Positions 32,690 to 43,709 of a DNA stretch of 64,000 nt are shown here, in pieces. The stretch comes from Brachycybe producta. Lineage: Eukaryota; Arthropoda; Diplopoda; Playtdesmida; Andrognathidae. The first letter of the stretch is position 1. The number at the start of each line of letters is the position of its first letter. The translations under genes and the position numbers were made by a program. Under the pieces are notes generated by a model that worked only from the letters and a program-made list of their open reading frames with translations, was not told the origin of the DNA and did not search any database. Location of the stretch: the NCBI GenBank assembly GCA_036925085.1, contig JAUPFP010000003.1, positions 12,055,675 to 12,119,674 of the forward strand, in the 5' to 3' direction.

Positions 32690-32884
32690 ACAGGCAGTTG
32701 GGCGCAGCAGTCAAATTTTGTTAGCCCCGCCCTTTTATGAGCATCAGACGAAATATCAACCAAATAGAAATTGAAAAGGGCGGGGCATGTGGCATCAGGC
32801 CAAGTAACAAACCAATTAGAAATCGATGACGCTTATGAAAGGGCGGCTGGCCAACAAAATTTACTGCTGCGCCCAACTGCCTGT
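32690..32884. mobile_element. Hairpin MITE (ACAGGCA family)
   Basis: Ends ACAGGCAGTTGGGCGCAGCA and its inverse. Arms pair across AAATTTTGTTAGCC(C)CGCCC. Flanks share CCGAAAT (32683-32689, 32885-32891), 7 bp. Confidence 0.75.
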
Positions 32885-33613
32885 CCGAAATTCCAATACA
32901 AGTCTAACTCTTTAAAGCTGTGACGTAAAAGTAGGCGTGGTTTTAGCCTCTTATCGTATCTCTTGTTTAGTGAATAGGAACGAAGTTCACATTGCAATCC
33001 CACCCACCTACCCACCCCTCTTGGATTTAAATGGCCGCGGTCGTAATTCATGATTGACGGCACTGAACTGATTGAAGGTCTTCCTTTTGGTGATCTACTT
33101 TAAAGGTGATAATGTTGGAAATAGGTGAAGTTTTGCCACATTCTGTCTCTTTACCCAGTGTTTTATCGTCCACTACATTTGATGGACTGGAAGAAACAAG
33201 TGAGTTTACTCCCATTTAATCCTATATGTTATTGTTAATCATGTGTGTGTGTCATGCGCCTTTATCTGTATATCGGTTGCCATGGTAACCGTATTATGTT
33301 TACATGTCTGCAATTTCTTTTCATTTCAAACGTGTGGGTTGTCGCATCCAAGGAGGAGACAACGTTTACTACTTCCACTGATGTTCTTGAGTGGAGCCAA
33401 GTTTTGGGGATGGAAATGCTGTGGTTTGGCTTATCGGCCTTATTGCAAAGACCCAGAAGGAAGTTTATATAGAACTACGATGCTATTTTCTTTATTAGAA
33501 AGAAAAGTTTCTTTACATTAAATGAAACAAGAAATATATACAGTATACTATGACAACATGCAATGCTATGACAATGCATTTTTTTTGTCTGAAATCTACG
33601 GATATCTTATACT
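32885..33613 (+). other. Intergenic; weak candidate exons
   Basis: An ATG at 33112 opens about 29 codons that end at a good donor (AACAAGTGAGTT, near 33200). A later frame to 33472 (with DVLEWSQVLGMEM) could be a following exon. No protein family is recognised and there is no splice evidence for the pair. Confidence 0.25.
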
Positions 33614-34300
33614 TGTGAGTTTTGACATCAACCAATATTTTATTACCAACCTTTAGATGACATTTTCTACTTTTCGTTTCTTCTCTGAGCAGTATGACAC
33701 CTGCACAGAGAAGATCCGAGCTGTAGAGAGAGCTGGATGGAGATAGATTGAAGTCACTCTTCTGCATGGGGGTGAAATCAATGCAGGAGAGTGGCGGCCA
33801 TCTCTCTCTCTTCCGGTTGATGCTGATATACATCTTCTCCATCGGTATTCCGACTAGAGAAGATGTTGTAGCTGCTGAGAATCGTATAGCTCCTGCCCTA
33901 TGAAACCTCCGGCCTCTGAAGAGAAGTTATTAACATAAAGACATAGAGACAACGCTACTTCTTGTTACAACACTTTTATTCATTCCTTGTAAGAAGTACA
34001 GATACAAGGGTGAATAGTAAAATACTAACTGGAAATCCTCAGGCCCATGATTTGGAATGTATCGCAAAAACAGGCAAAGGAAAGAACTTAGGAACAAAGA
34101 GGAACACGGTCCTTTTATACCTTGGACCTGTGTACACCTGCGAGGTGTAACCAGGTCCAAGTGACCATGGTCCTTTATGTATCAATCCGCCGCTTGGGCA
34201 TGAGTCAGAAAGGTGAGTCAGAGAGGAGGGAGGGACGGTTGAGAGTTGTTTACCCCCCGGGCTATGGTTTTGGCGGGATCACGATTTACAGGGTGTTACA
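33614..34300 (-). repeat. 3' LTR of element A
   Basis: 687 bp, TG..CA ends on the minus strand. Same promoter and poly(A) signals as the 5' LTR. It lacks one base near its 3' end relative to the partner. Confidence 0.92.
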
Positions 34301-34622
34301 TACCCTCCAACTTTGCTTGGAGTACGTCCTCGTACTCCAGTCAAGGGTGGAAGGTTTTCAAGTTACGCAGCGGGGAGACATGGGTGGCTGAGGACTTACC
34401 GTGTACAAAGGTGGTTATGGAAAGGCACTGGCACTGAAGTGTCAGCGCCCCTAAAAATTGAAAAAAAAGGCTGAAAACATGAAACAAAGATAATTAATGC
34501 TCGCTGAGTGGCGAGCCGCTATTGACATTTTAAAGAAACAGGACAGTTGCAACGTATTTTATTTTTTATAAACTTTTTCGATCTCACCACCCCAATGGGC
34601 GGTGACCACACGGTTTTCTAAT

Positions 34623-35645
34623 CTATACCCACGTCGGTTGATTGCATGCACATGTACATGCAGAGACATATCCGTGAAGTGCTTGTAGGGGGTCTGACGG
34701 TGAGTGGAGGAGGTGGCTCCGCAGCCAGGGATGATAGGATTCCCAGGCGGCGACGATCCATCCGTTGTCGAAGCCCCGGAGACTTTCCATGAAACTTCGG
34801 TGGACGGTGGCGTCGGCGGTGATCAGTCGGGCCGGTGGTTGCCCGGTGAGGACACCGTAAACGGCGTCCCACAGGATGGCGGCCTGGTAAGTGGCGCGGG
34901 TCCTCCAAACGATCATTCGGGCAATGCTGTATGCTCCGTTAAGTGGGACTCCCAGGAGACTGTTAAAGAAAGCCTGCTGAAGGGCGCCCAATGCTGGAGT
35001 GATGGGCTGCTCGGCAAACTGGTATATTTCGATGTACCGGGTGGACGGAATTAAGACGGCCATAGAGAGTTGCAGGTAGTATGACATTCCCACAACGTAG
35101 CGCCCTTCCTCTGGTATGTAGAGGCGCGGAAATCCCTCCATCAGGTCGTAGTGCCCGATGTAATAGGTGTTCGCGGGCCGCACCTGTCGTTGCCAGAGTG
35201 CCCAGCAATTATTTAGCAGTCTTTCACATCGTGCTTCCTGACGAAGCGGCCGATATACCGGTAGTCTCCTGGTAGTGACTGTTGATATGCGAAAAGGTTG
35301 TGTCACTTGCGGCAAAGTTAGTACGGGGGTTGCTGAGGCTGCGGCGGTATGGCGAGACGAGGCAGTTGACGTCGTTAGGTCGACGGCGTGCGCTGTGTCG
35401 TCCCCGACTTCCTCGATGCCGAGTTGCTGCGTTGTTGTGTCATCCGAGTCCATCCTAGTGGATGGGTCAGGGATGGCATCGTCCTGGCTTCCCGTTGTTT
35501 CGTTGCACTGTGACATCCTTGTTCTTCCAGAATTGTTTCCGAAGTGCTGGTGACCAGCCTGGCGTTGGCTATATACTTGTGTGTTTCCCGACTTCCCCAT
35601 CGAGGTGTGAAATTCCAGGGTCCCATGGAAATTGTATAATTCCAC
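34623..35645 (-). CDS. Element A third ORF, conserved C-terminal domain of unknown function
   Basis: 340 aa at the position where env or accessory genes lie in other LTR elements. It has no signal peptide or hydrophobic membrane segment, so it does not look like an envelope. The first 135 residues are Ser/Thr/Gln-rich and probably disordered. From about residue 139 (RLLNN) a compact region follows with WQRQVRPANT, YIGHYDLMEGFPRL and RYVVGMS, then AILWDAVYGVL. The same order (WQREVRSANT, YIGHFSLEEGFPRL, RYVVGLS, AVLWDAAWATL) occurs in element B's third ORF. I do not recognise the domain. Conservation between two diverged copies argues for function. Confidence 0.75.
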   Translation of the reverse strand: MELYNFHGTLEFHTSMGKSGNTQVYSQRQAGHQHFGNNSGRTRMSQCNETTGSQDDAIPDPSTRMDSDDTTTQQLGIEEVGDDTAHAVDLTTSTASSRHTAAASATPVLTLPQVTQPFRISTVTTRRLPVYRPLRQEARCERLLNNCWALWQRQVRPANTYYIGHYDLMEGFPRLYIPEEGRYVVGMSYYLQLSMAVLIPSTRYIEIYQFAEQPITPALGALQQAFFNSLLGVPLNGAYSIARMIVWRTRATYQAAILWDAVYGVLTGQPPARLITADATVHRSFMESLRGFDNGWIVAAWESYHPWLRSHLLHSPSDPLQALHGYVSACTCACNQPTWV

Positions 35646-35972
35646 GAAGCTGGCTGGAACTCCAATAAGCCACCCAATTTGTTTGTTATTGGAGGCTCGC
35701 GGGGTGTCGGTTTCTGAGTATTAAACGCCGTTCTTCCACTATTGTTTGTTATTGTTGTCAGACGACCTGGTCCCCAAACGCAGTGTACGAAAGTTTCCCC
35801 ATTGGAATCAGATTCGAGTGGTGAAATGTGAGCAGGGGTGTGTGAATGTTTGTAGTCACACACGTTGTTGTTTGTTTATATTGGTGTGTGTCAGCAAGTG
35901 ACCAATGTGATGATATAAACAACCAAAAAGAAAAAATTTTAGGTTGTATGGGTTGTTGATAGGGTTATTGGT

Positions 35973-38900
35973 TTATTGTGGTGAGGAGGTAGGTTCCTCT
36001 TGTTGTGGGGAGCTGGATTTGTCTTCCCCCTCCAACCCTTGAACAACTGTCCTCAGTTGTTTTGGCTTGATATGTGCAATGTTCACCGTGTCTCGAATCA
36101 ATCTTCCAAACGTATCTTCGTGCTCCAGCTCGAGCACCGTGTCGCTGATGATTTTGGTTACCGTGTAACCATCCCTGTACGAGTAACGTAGTTTCTTGGT
36201 CTCATCAGGCACGATGCGTTGGTCTCGAACGAGTACTGGGTCTCCGATTTTATACGTGTGTGGAGTTTTTCGTCTTGCGTCATAGTACTTCTTCTGTCGC
36301 AAATGGGCCTCGTGCAGGTTGGCCCTTGCGATCTCGACCTCTTCCGTGGCAACCACAGAAGGTGCTGCAGGGTTTGAATCCATAACCTTCGGTAGGAGAG
36401 GTGCCCGATTGTCGATTCGTAGTCGGGCCTCTCTTCCAAACATTAAGCGGTATGGCGAGAACTTCGTTGACGTATGGGTCGCGGTGTTGTAAGCGAAGGT
36501 GGCGGCTTGGAGATGGAAATACCAATCCCGCTGTCCTTTTTCAGGCGTCAGGAGTCTCTTGACGGTCTGCATTATAGTTTTGTTGGTCCTTTCCGCAAGA
36601 CCGTCTCCTTGCGGAAAGTACGCTGTCGTGGTGGCGTGCTTTATTCCCAGCTCGTCACACAGCGCTTGTGTGTCTTTAGCTGTAAAAGGTGTTCCCCGGT
36701 CGGTGATTATCCTCCTGGGCATCCCGATAAGATACACGATCGTATCTTGGAGGAAATTCTTAGTTGTTTTGGCCGACTGGCTGTGCACAGCTCGTGCGAA
36801 ACAGAATCTGGTGGCGTAATCCACTGCCAGGATGATGTGCTTGACACCACCCAGTGATTTTGGCAGGGGACCGATGTAATCGATTCCCCAGCATTCACCT
36901 GGGTCTCCAATTTCCATTTCATGGAGGAACCCGGGCAGCTTGGACTGTGGTGTCTTGCACTTTTGGCATATCTCGCACGTGCGCACATACTTGATGGTAT
37001 CCTGCTTCCAGGTTGGCCAAAAGAACCGTTGGCACACCTTTTCTAATGTCTTATCCTGGCCGAAATGTCCGGCTTCAGGACTATCGTGTAAAAGTCTCAG
37101 AACTTCGGGTACCAGATGTTTGGGTACCACCGTCACTAGCTTGGGGGTTATGCTGCCCTGGTAGACAAGGGCACACAAAACCTCGTCTATGATGACATAG
37201 GTATGGTGAAGCTCGGTACTTGGATTGTTGCGAAGTTCGGTCTTAATCTGTGTCACGTCCGGGTCTCTTGTTTGTTCAACCGACCAATCCCAACGCAAAG
37301 TGACTGCGTAAACCACGCTGTCGTCGAGGTCATCTGGGGTAGCCTGCAGCTTCCAGTCTTCAGGAACGTCCACCGGACTCCGTGAAATGCAATCTGCATC
37401 CACGTGAGTGATGCCGGCTTTGTAGACTACGGTGTAGTCGTATTCCTGGAGCAGTAGCTGCCAGCGACCCAGGCGTCCTTGGAGTCGCTGTGCGGTTTTT
37501 AAGTAGCACAGTGCATGATGGTCGGTGACGATGACAAAGGCTTTGTTAAAGAGATAAGGTCTAAACTTGACGATGCCGTACACCACTGCGAGGCACTCTT
37601 TATCTGTTGTTGAATAGTTTAATTCGGCGTCTCGGAGCACTCGAGAGACACCACCCAGGATCTGCAGTTCCTTAGATGGTGACTGTTGGTAGAGGATAGC
37701 TCCGATGCCGTAAGCAGAGGCGTCGGTGTGCATTTTGATTTCGGCATCTGGGTCGTAAATGGCCAATATTGGCGCGGTGACAAGTTTAGTCTTTAACAGA
37801 GTGAATGCTGCTTCTCTGTCGATCGTCCATAAAAAGGGCAGCCCCTTTTTGGTCATATCCGTGAGTGGTTTAGCGATGTGGGCAAAGTTAACAATAAATC
37901 GCCGGTAGAAACCGGCCATGCCCAGAAATCGCTTCACCTCCTTGACATTAGTAGGCGCCGCTAAGTCGGAGATGGCAACCACTTTCCTCGGGTCTGGACG
38001 CACTCCTTCTTTGGAGATGATGTGTCCCAGGTAGAGGACTTCGTCGTAGCCGAAGAAGCTCTTTTCGGGGTGAAGCTTCAACCCCGCCTCTCTTAGGAGT
38101 CCTAGGACGCAGTCCAACCTTTCCATAAACTGTTCAAAAGTCGCGCCGAATACGATGATGTCGTCTAGGTAGACTAGACAAGTCTCCCATTTGTGGCCAG
38201 CCAAAAGGATATCCAGGGCACGCTGCATAGTAGCAGGAGCGTTACGCAGACCAAAGGGCATCCGATTGAATTCGAACAGCCCACCGGGTGTGATGAACGC
38301 GGTCTTCTCCCTATCCTCTTTGGCGACCTCAAACTGCCAATAGCCGGAGATCATGTCGAGGGTCGCGAAGATCCTCGACCCACGGAGCGAGTCTAAAGCA
38401 TCATCGATTCGGGGTAGTGGGTAATTGTCTGGTTTGGTGATATCGTTCAGGCGTCTATAGTCAATGCAGAAACGCCACTGTCCATCCTTCTTCTTCACCA
38501 GGACTACTGCTGAAGCATAAGGAGACTTGGATGCGCTGGCTACTCCGGATTTGAGCATCTCCTCAACTGTCTTCCGGATGATCTCCCGCTGCTCGGGGCC
38601 ACTCCTTCGGAGGGGTTCCCGCACGGGTGCATGATCGCCAGTATCGATTCGGTGTTCCGTGAGGTTGGTACATCCAAGTTCCGACGTTTCTAGCGCGAAG
38701 ACATCTCGATAGGATCTCAAAAGATCCATTAGAATGCGCCTCTGGCCATTACGTAATCGAGGCCCGAGTTGCATTGCCTCATCGAATTTAGCGCCTGACT
38801 CTTTTGTCATGATCGGGTCGGCGTTTGAAGTGGTCTTTACTTCAACCGTTTCGAAGCAGTAGTCTTTTTGTACATGGGCTATCACTTCGCCGGAGGCCAG

Positions 38901-40760
38901 GGTCAATGGCCCCGTAGTAGTGTTCAGGACCTCGACTAGGAAGCTGTTGCTGTTACGGCCTTGCATAATGCCGGGGGCCACCCAGACCCCCCTCGAGGCG
39001 CGTAGCTTCTCGTCAGGAGAGACCACGAAAAGATCCTGATCTGTGAGGATCCCAGAGGCCTCTACCTCCACTAGTGTTGTCCCCTGGCCAGTGAGCTGCG
39101 TTAGCCCTTTGACTACTAGGTATTCGTCCGGTTGCTGCATAAGCTTGACTTCAATGGGAGCGGTGTCCGACTCCCCAAGAGTGGCTGGCGTGATTTCTTC
39201 CAGAGCACTCTTGACGTACGCCTGAATACTCTGCCTTCGGAGTGCTGATTCAAAAAGGTCGTCTTCTAAGTAGACTTTATTGGTCTGCATAGACACAAGG
39301 AGCTTCAGTGCCCTACCCAGGTCTTGACCTAAGATGGCGTCGGGTGGGCCAGTGATAACCAGCAGGCGGCCCGTGGCAGATTGCTTGGCAATTTCCACAG
39401 TAGCGGAGACTTGCCCTGCCACGGCGATGGTATTTCCTCCAACTCCCTCAATCCTTGGCGGATGAGCCATAGGCTTGATGTTGAGTTGGAGCCGCTTTGC
39501 CAGTGCCTTGGATATTACGCTACCATGAGCTCCGGTGTCTACGAGCATGCGGACCTCTTTGCCATTGATAGTGACAGTGATTTTCGGACTGTCATCACTG
39601 ACACTATGATCTCCGATCTCTTGAGGCATGCAAGTATTCTTCAGTTGTCTATATAGGTCTTTCAGCATCCGACGGCAACAAGGGCGCCCTTGGAGTGAAG
39701 TCCTACCACCTGGAGCCAAGATGGCGACCACCTCATTGGCGGTGCAGCCCAAGGCGGCGGTGGCGAGGTTAATGACCTCAAGGGTACCATGCCAGGTAGT
39801 TAGGTCATCCATTCCCCAAGTTAACTCCAGGATGTAGTTGACCATCATTATTGGCATGCCGGCCGATGCTCTGTCATAATTGGTTGTCTCAGGAGGCATG
39901 TCTGGTACCATGACCACTCTACGGTGGTCCGTATCGGAGGCCTCCCTTGTGGAATCGTAGGTCGGGTGCGCGTACTGATGTTCTGTACGCTCATAGTTTG
40001 TATAGCGCGGTACATAGTACGCGCGCTCTTCAGGTATCGTATATGAACCTGGTACATGTCGTCTGTAGTATGAATCGTAGCAGGGCTCGTACGGCTCTCG
40101 GTGCCCGACAGCGTACGGCGGAGAGTTGTCTGATTCGCTACGATATTGGCGATATCGTGGTGTTGTAGTACATGTAGTAGGTAGTGGTGGCGCAGGCGGC
40201 GGTTGGGTGTCATTATGAATAATCATCATGTGAGTGATCTGTATTTTTAGTTCATTGAGTTGATGCATGATGGTGTTGAGTTTGCAACCATCACACGACT
40301 GTGTGGGAAGTGGATCTGGTAGTAGCGGAGGTCGCTCCTGTTGATATCTGGAGTAACAGGTGGACGACATTATGCGTCGAAATGTACTATTGTTTGTGGA
40401 CCGAGCCGTGCGCTGTGTAGACTGTTGATGCACATCATTACTTTGGGTGCCGCCACTTTGTGGCACCCACCAGGTCCCAGGTTGAATAACTGGATCCATG
40501 GTGGGTCCGAGTGGGACAGCCACACGTGATGATGCGGCGTATTGTGGATCGTATGTCTGTGATGTTGCATAGGCCCTCCACAATGCTGATGGATATATGC
40601 TTCCCCTGGGGTGCAGAAGAGCCCTCCGGGCGGTCCCAGTTAGTCGTGGGTGGGCATCCATTGTATTAAGGCTTGTGCAACACGTAGTGGTCAATGTAAG
40701 TCGGTGTTTTGTAGGTTTGGCCGTTGATCTCGCTGTAGATCGCAGTCTTTTCGTCGGCAA
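35973..40760 (-). CDS. pol: Element A Pro-Pol polyprotein (protease, RT, RNase H, integrase)
   Basis: 1595 aa, uninterrupted. Order: a basic and Tyr/Arg-rich N-terminal part that parallels the start of element B Gag (PYAVGHREPYEPC against PYVGYRERHDRYE); a retropepsin with DTGAHGS (Asp408); reverse transcriptase with YLDDIIVFG (864-867 for YLDD); Ty3-type RNase H (MHTDASAYGIGAIL); integrase H2C2 zinc module starting at His1225; catalytic core Asp1294, Asp1354 and Glu1390 (35 residues between the last two); C-terminal SH3-like tail. All catalytic residues looked for are present. Between the N-terminal part (GMPIM near residue 304) and the pre-protease region, the capsid and CCHC knuckle found in element B are missing. 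It could supply enzymes but should not build particles alone. Confidence 0.9.
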   Translation of the reverse strand: MPTKRLRSTARSTAKPTKHRLTLTTTCCTSLNTMDAHPRLTGTARRALLHPRGSIYPSALWRAYATSQTYDPQYAASSRVAVPLGPTMDPVIQPGTWWVPQSGGTQSNDVHQQSTQRTARSTNNSTFRRIMSSTCYSRYQQERPPLLPDPLPTQSCDGCKLNTIMHQLNELKIQITHMMIIHNDTQPPPAPPLPTTCTTTPRYRQYRSESDNSPPYAVGHREPYEPCYDSYYRRHVPGSYTIPEERAYYVPRYTNYERTEHQYAHPTYDSTREASDTDHRRVVMVPDMPPETTNYDRASAGMPIMMVNYILELTWGMDDLTTWHGTLEVINLATAALGCTANEVVAILAPGGRTSLQGRPCCRRMLKDLYRQLKNTCMPQEIGDHSVSDDSPKITVTINGKEVRMLVDTGAHGSVISKALAKRLQLNIKPMAHPPRIEGVGGNTIAVAGQVSATVEIAKQSATGRLLVITGPPDAILGQDLGRALKLLVSMQTNKVYLEDDLFESALRRQSIQAYVKSALEEITPATLGESDTAPIEVKLMQQPDEYLVVKGLTQLTGQGTTLVEVEASGILTDQDLFVVSPDEKLRASRGVWVAPGIMQGRNSNSFLVEVLNTTTGPLTLASGEVIAHVQKDYCFETVEVKTTSNADPIMTKESGAKFDEAMQLGPRLRNGQRRILMDLLRSYRDVFALETSELGCTNLTEHRIDTGDHAPVREPLRRSGPEQREIIRKTVEEMLKSGVASASKSPYASAVVLVKKKDGQWRFCIDYRRLNDITKPDNYPLPRIDDALDSLRGSRIFATLDMISGYWQFEVAKEDREKTAFITPGGLFEFNRMPFGLRNAPATMQRALDILLAGHKWETCLVYLDDIIVFGATFEQFMERLDCVLGLLREAGLKLHPEKSFFGYDEVLYLGHIISKEGVRPDPRKVVAISDLAAPTNVKEVKRFLGMAGFYRRFIVNFAHIAKPLTDMTKKGLPFLWTIDREAAFTLLKTKLVTAPILAIYDPDAEIKMHTDASAYGIGAILYQQSPSKELQILGGVSRVLRDAELNYSTTDKECLAVVYGIVKFRPYLFNKAFVIVTDHHALCYLKTAQRLQGRLGRWQLLLQEYDYTVVYKAGITHVDADCISRSPVDVPEDWKLQATPDDLDDSVVYAVTLRWDWSVEQTRDPDVTQIKTELRNNPSTELHHTYVIIDEVLCALVYQGSITPKLVTVVPKHLVPEVLRLLHDSPEAGHFGQDKTLEKVCQRFFWPTWKQDTIKYVRTCEICQKCKTPQSKLPGFLHEMEIGDPGECWGIDYIGPLPKSLGGVKHIILAVDYATRFCFARAVHSQSAKTTKNFLQDTIVYLIGMPRRIITDRGTPFTAKDTQALCDELGIKHATTTAYFPQGDGLAERTNKTIMQTVKRLLTPEKGQRDWYFHLQAATFAYNTATHTSTKFSPYRLMFGREARLRIDNRAPLLPKVMDSNPAAPSVVATEEVEIARANLHEAHLRQKKYYDARRKTPHTYKIGDPVLVRDQRIVPDETKKLRYSYRDGYTVTKIISDTVLELEHEDTFGRLIRDTVNIAHIKPKQLRTVVQGLEGEDKSSSPQQEEPTSSPQ

Positions 40761-41039
40761 CCGACACTATCGTACCCTTATACACTGAGTGACGATAGTT
40801 TACCTACGTTTAATAAAGATGGTATCGTTGTTTAAGTGGCTGTGTTGGTGTTGGCGTTTGTTCTTCAGTTGGGTGTGACGACCCCAACTGGTACAGTGTG
40901 TTTGTAAATTCTTTATTGAGTATCAACTTTGGTAAGATCTCTCTCTACACGTGGTATTTGGTGACCACGTGGAGGTTATAAGAATCCCCAAAAGTCTCGA
41001 TGAAGAAACAACAGAGGTACAATGCAATTGCGAGCGTGG

Positions 41040-42989
41040 TACACCACCCAATCGAAATTGCACTGCGGAAAGTGAATTAGAAATGAAGTGTATTGCAGTT
41101 GCCTGAAGAAGAGGCAAGCAATATGAAGAGTAAAGCTAGAGCGCGGTGCCCACACTTTTAGTTTTACTTGAAAACAAGAATGAAGAGTGTGTGTGTGAAG
41201 AACACACAAAGGACAAAAAGTTCAAGATGGCTGAACTTTTTAAATGCACAAACAAAGGAGAAGTTCAAGATGGCTGAACTCTCCAAAGAAGCAAGAAAAG
41301 AAAGCTGTTTTACTTTGAAAGTTTAAAACTTAGGTGCGGTGCCCGCACATCAAAAGTTTTAATTTAGTTTTATTAAAAAAAGTAAAACAGTGTAGAAATT
41401 GAAGTGTGTTCAACAAGCTAAGTGCTTGGTGAACCAGAAGAAATGTTCAGACTGTAGAAATTTTGAGTCCTCACTGCTGGATGGCTCTGGATGAAAAAGA
41501 CAGAGTCAGTGCCCAGTGAGGGACTATGTTGAGTAGAATGAAGAAGTCCGTAGGTGGCGCTGTGGTGGCCACTTCCGGTCAGTTTATTGCAATGTCCAAA
41601 AATTGATGATTGAAAAGTTCCTCCGGGGCACGTTTTTATGGTGGCCAGGAGAAAGACACAAAAAGAGAGAAAATTCAAAGAAAAAGAGAAGTTTTCTCTA
41701 ACAAGAGGAACTCCGCCAGGGGGCGCGTGAGTGCAACCCTCTGGAAGAGAAGAGAAGAGAAGAGGACACAAAAAGATGAGAGAAGGTACAACAATGAGTC
41801 ACATGGAGCGAAAAACCGCTCCGTTGGCGCTTTTTTGAAGAGTGTCCGGTCGATCCAAGATGGCGGCCGGGCTTCAGTGCTGTCCAATGGAGAAAGTTCA
41901 TGTGATGATGCATTGAGGTGATGATGATGAAGAAACTGAAGAACATGACTTGGGACTTAGAGGGTCCCAAGGGAAACACAAGTGTAATAACAAAGAACAA
42001 AGAAAAGGGGGGACAAGAAAGTCCCACGTGGCTAGGAAAAGTGTGTTTTAAGCTTGTAAGCCCCCTAACAATGAAATAGAGTTAGGAAGAATCTTGCTTG
42101 AAAATTAAAGATGAAGAGTGAAGATAATAGGACATTTTAAAAGACACACACGTCCTTTAAAAGCCTATTAATAGGTGGATAGATTAGTAGATGAGATTTG
42201 TTTGCTCATCTCTTAATGAGACTGCAAACTCCTCTCGGAGAGTAAGAAGAATTTGTTTAAAGTGTTGCCCACGTGGTGTGGGTTTCACTTTGAAAATTAA
42301 AGAAGAGTGAAGGTGACAGTGGGTGATTGTAATGGAAACATAAAATACAAAAACACGGACGGAAACACATGTGTCAAAGAACTACTACCAAGGTGTTGCC
42401 CACGTGCTTAATGGATGTCGATGCAGCAGTTCCTTTAACATGTGTCTCTAAGGACAGGACACAGAATCGCGCGGTCGACACGTGGTGTGTGTAGCCACAA
42501 GTCTCTTCCGCGATTCCACAAAAACGGTGCCATGCGGTTGGCTTTGACGTGATCGAGGGCCTCCATACATGATCCCAACATAAAAAGGCGCCACGCGGTT
42601 GGCTTTGACGCTATCGAGGGCCTCCATACGTGGTTCCAACACAAAGGACGCCGCGCGGTTGGCTTTGACGTGATCGAGGGCCTCCATACGCGGTTTTACA
42701 AAGGCGCCACGTGGTCGACTTTGACGCTATCGAGGGTCTCCACACGTGGTTCCAACACAAAGGACGCCGCGCGGTTGACTTTGACGTGATCGAGGGTCTC
42801 CATACGCGGTTTTACAGACAGGCGCCACGCGGTTGACTTTGACGCTATCGAGGGTCTCCATACGTGGCTCCAACATAGAAAGGACGGACGAAGCCTCGTG
42901 AGGCACAATCACGAGACTTAGGACAAAGGACGGCTTCTGTTTACAGGTCGGAGAAGGCAGATGGAGCTATACCCCGCACCTCCACCAAA
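41040..42989 (-). other. Element A long leader (5' untranslated region)
   Basis: About 2.2 kb between the 5' LTR and the pol start. The first ~1.95 kb matches element B's leader almost base for base, apart from a local replaced patch near 42365-42460. Similarity drops sharply at about 41040 (element B about 49970), shortly before the coding part. It contains a primer-binding-like site (reading TGGTGGAGGTGCGGGG on the minus strand, two bases inside the LTR edge at 42987) and the tandem repeat block. Confidence 0.7.
42535..42870 (-). repeat. Leader tandem repeat of element A, alternating 57-60-bp units
   Basis: Six to seven units containing GGAG(A/G)CCCTCGAT, (AGC/CAC)GTCAAAG and CAACCGCG(T/C)GGCG. 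Units alternate between a GATAGCGTC form and a GATCACGTC form, so the real period is a dimer of about 116 bp. Mirrored at 48150-48490 in element B. Confidence 0.85.
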
Positions 42990-43679
42990 TGTGAGCTTTT
43001 GACATCAACCAATATTTTATTACCAACCTTTAGATGACATTTTCTACTTTTCGTTTCTTCTCTGAGCAGTATGACACCTGCACAGAGAAGATCCGAGCTG
43101 TAGAGAGAGCTGGATGGAGATAGATTGAAGTCACTCTTCTGCATGGGGGTGAAATCAATGCAGGAGAGTGGCGGCCATCTCTCTCTCTTCCGGTTGATGC
43201 TGATATACATCTTCTCCATCGGTATTCCGACTAGAGAAGATGTTGTAGCTGCTGAGAATCGTATAGCTCCTGCCCTATGAAACCTCCGGCCTCTGAAGAG
43301 AAGTTATTAACATAAAGACATAGAGACAACGCTACTTCTTGTTACAACACTTTTATTCATTCCTTGTAAGAAGTACAGATACAAGGGTGAATAGTAAAAT
43401 ACTAACTGGAAATCCTCAGGCCCATGATTTGGAATGTATCGCAAAAACAGGCAAAGGAAAGAACTTAGGAACAAAGAGGAACACGGTCCTTTTATACCTT
43501 GGACCTGTGTACACCTGCGAGGTGTAACCAGGTCCAAGTGACCATGGTCCTTTATGTATCAATCCGCCGCTTGGGCATGAGTCAGAAAGGTGAGTCAGAG
43601 AGGAGGGAGGGACGGTTGAGAGTTGTTTACCCCCCCCGGGCTATGGTTTTGGCGGGATCACGATTTACAGGGTGTTACA
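42990..43679 (-). repeat. 5' LTR of element A
   Basis: 690 bp. Carries, in transcription order, an inverted repeat at 43538-43498, TATAAAA at 43496-43490 and a downstream AATAAA near 43355, followed by a long U5-like region of about 340 bp that includes GAGAGATGGCCGCCA. Confidence 0.92.
43490..43538 (-). promoter_or_regulatory. Promoter of element A: palindrome plus TATA box
   Basis: Imperfect palindrome, 19-bp arms (CTTGGACCTG...CAGGTCCAAG), ending one or two bases before TATAAAA. The same arrangement is present in every LTR of this family in the window, including the old solo LTR at 1774. Confidence 0.7.
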
Positions 43680-43709
43680 TACTGTATTAAATATATATTT
43701 TATAATATA

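Larger units (their letters stand above)
33614..43679 (-). mobile_element. Full-length Ty3/gypsy LTR element A: pol-bearing, capsid-deleted
   Basis: Complete element read leftward: 5' LTR 43679-42990, leader with tandem repeats, pro-pol ORF 40760-35973, third ORF 35645-34623, 3' LTR 34300-33614. Termini TGTAACACC..GCTCACA and a 4-bp duplication TACT (33610-33613, 43680-43683). The two LTRs differ by only a few bases, so the insertion is young. The pol ORF is open over 1595 codons. Gag capsid and nucleocapsid are missing. LTRs and most of the leader are nearly identical to element B (47342-57595). Confidence 0.92.

Noticed and set aside
34623..35645. Third ORF of element A as an envelope gene
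   Set aside because: Position fits env, but no signal peptide, membrane span or furin-like site is visible, and the partner ORF in B also lacks them.
42435..42912. Short repetitive frames (60-79 aa) in the leader repeats
   Set aside because: They follow the tandem repeat in more than one frame; open frames are a by-product of repeat lengths divisible by three.
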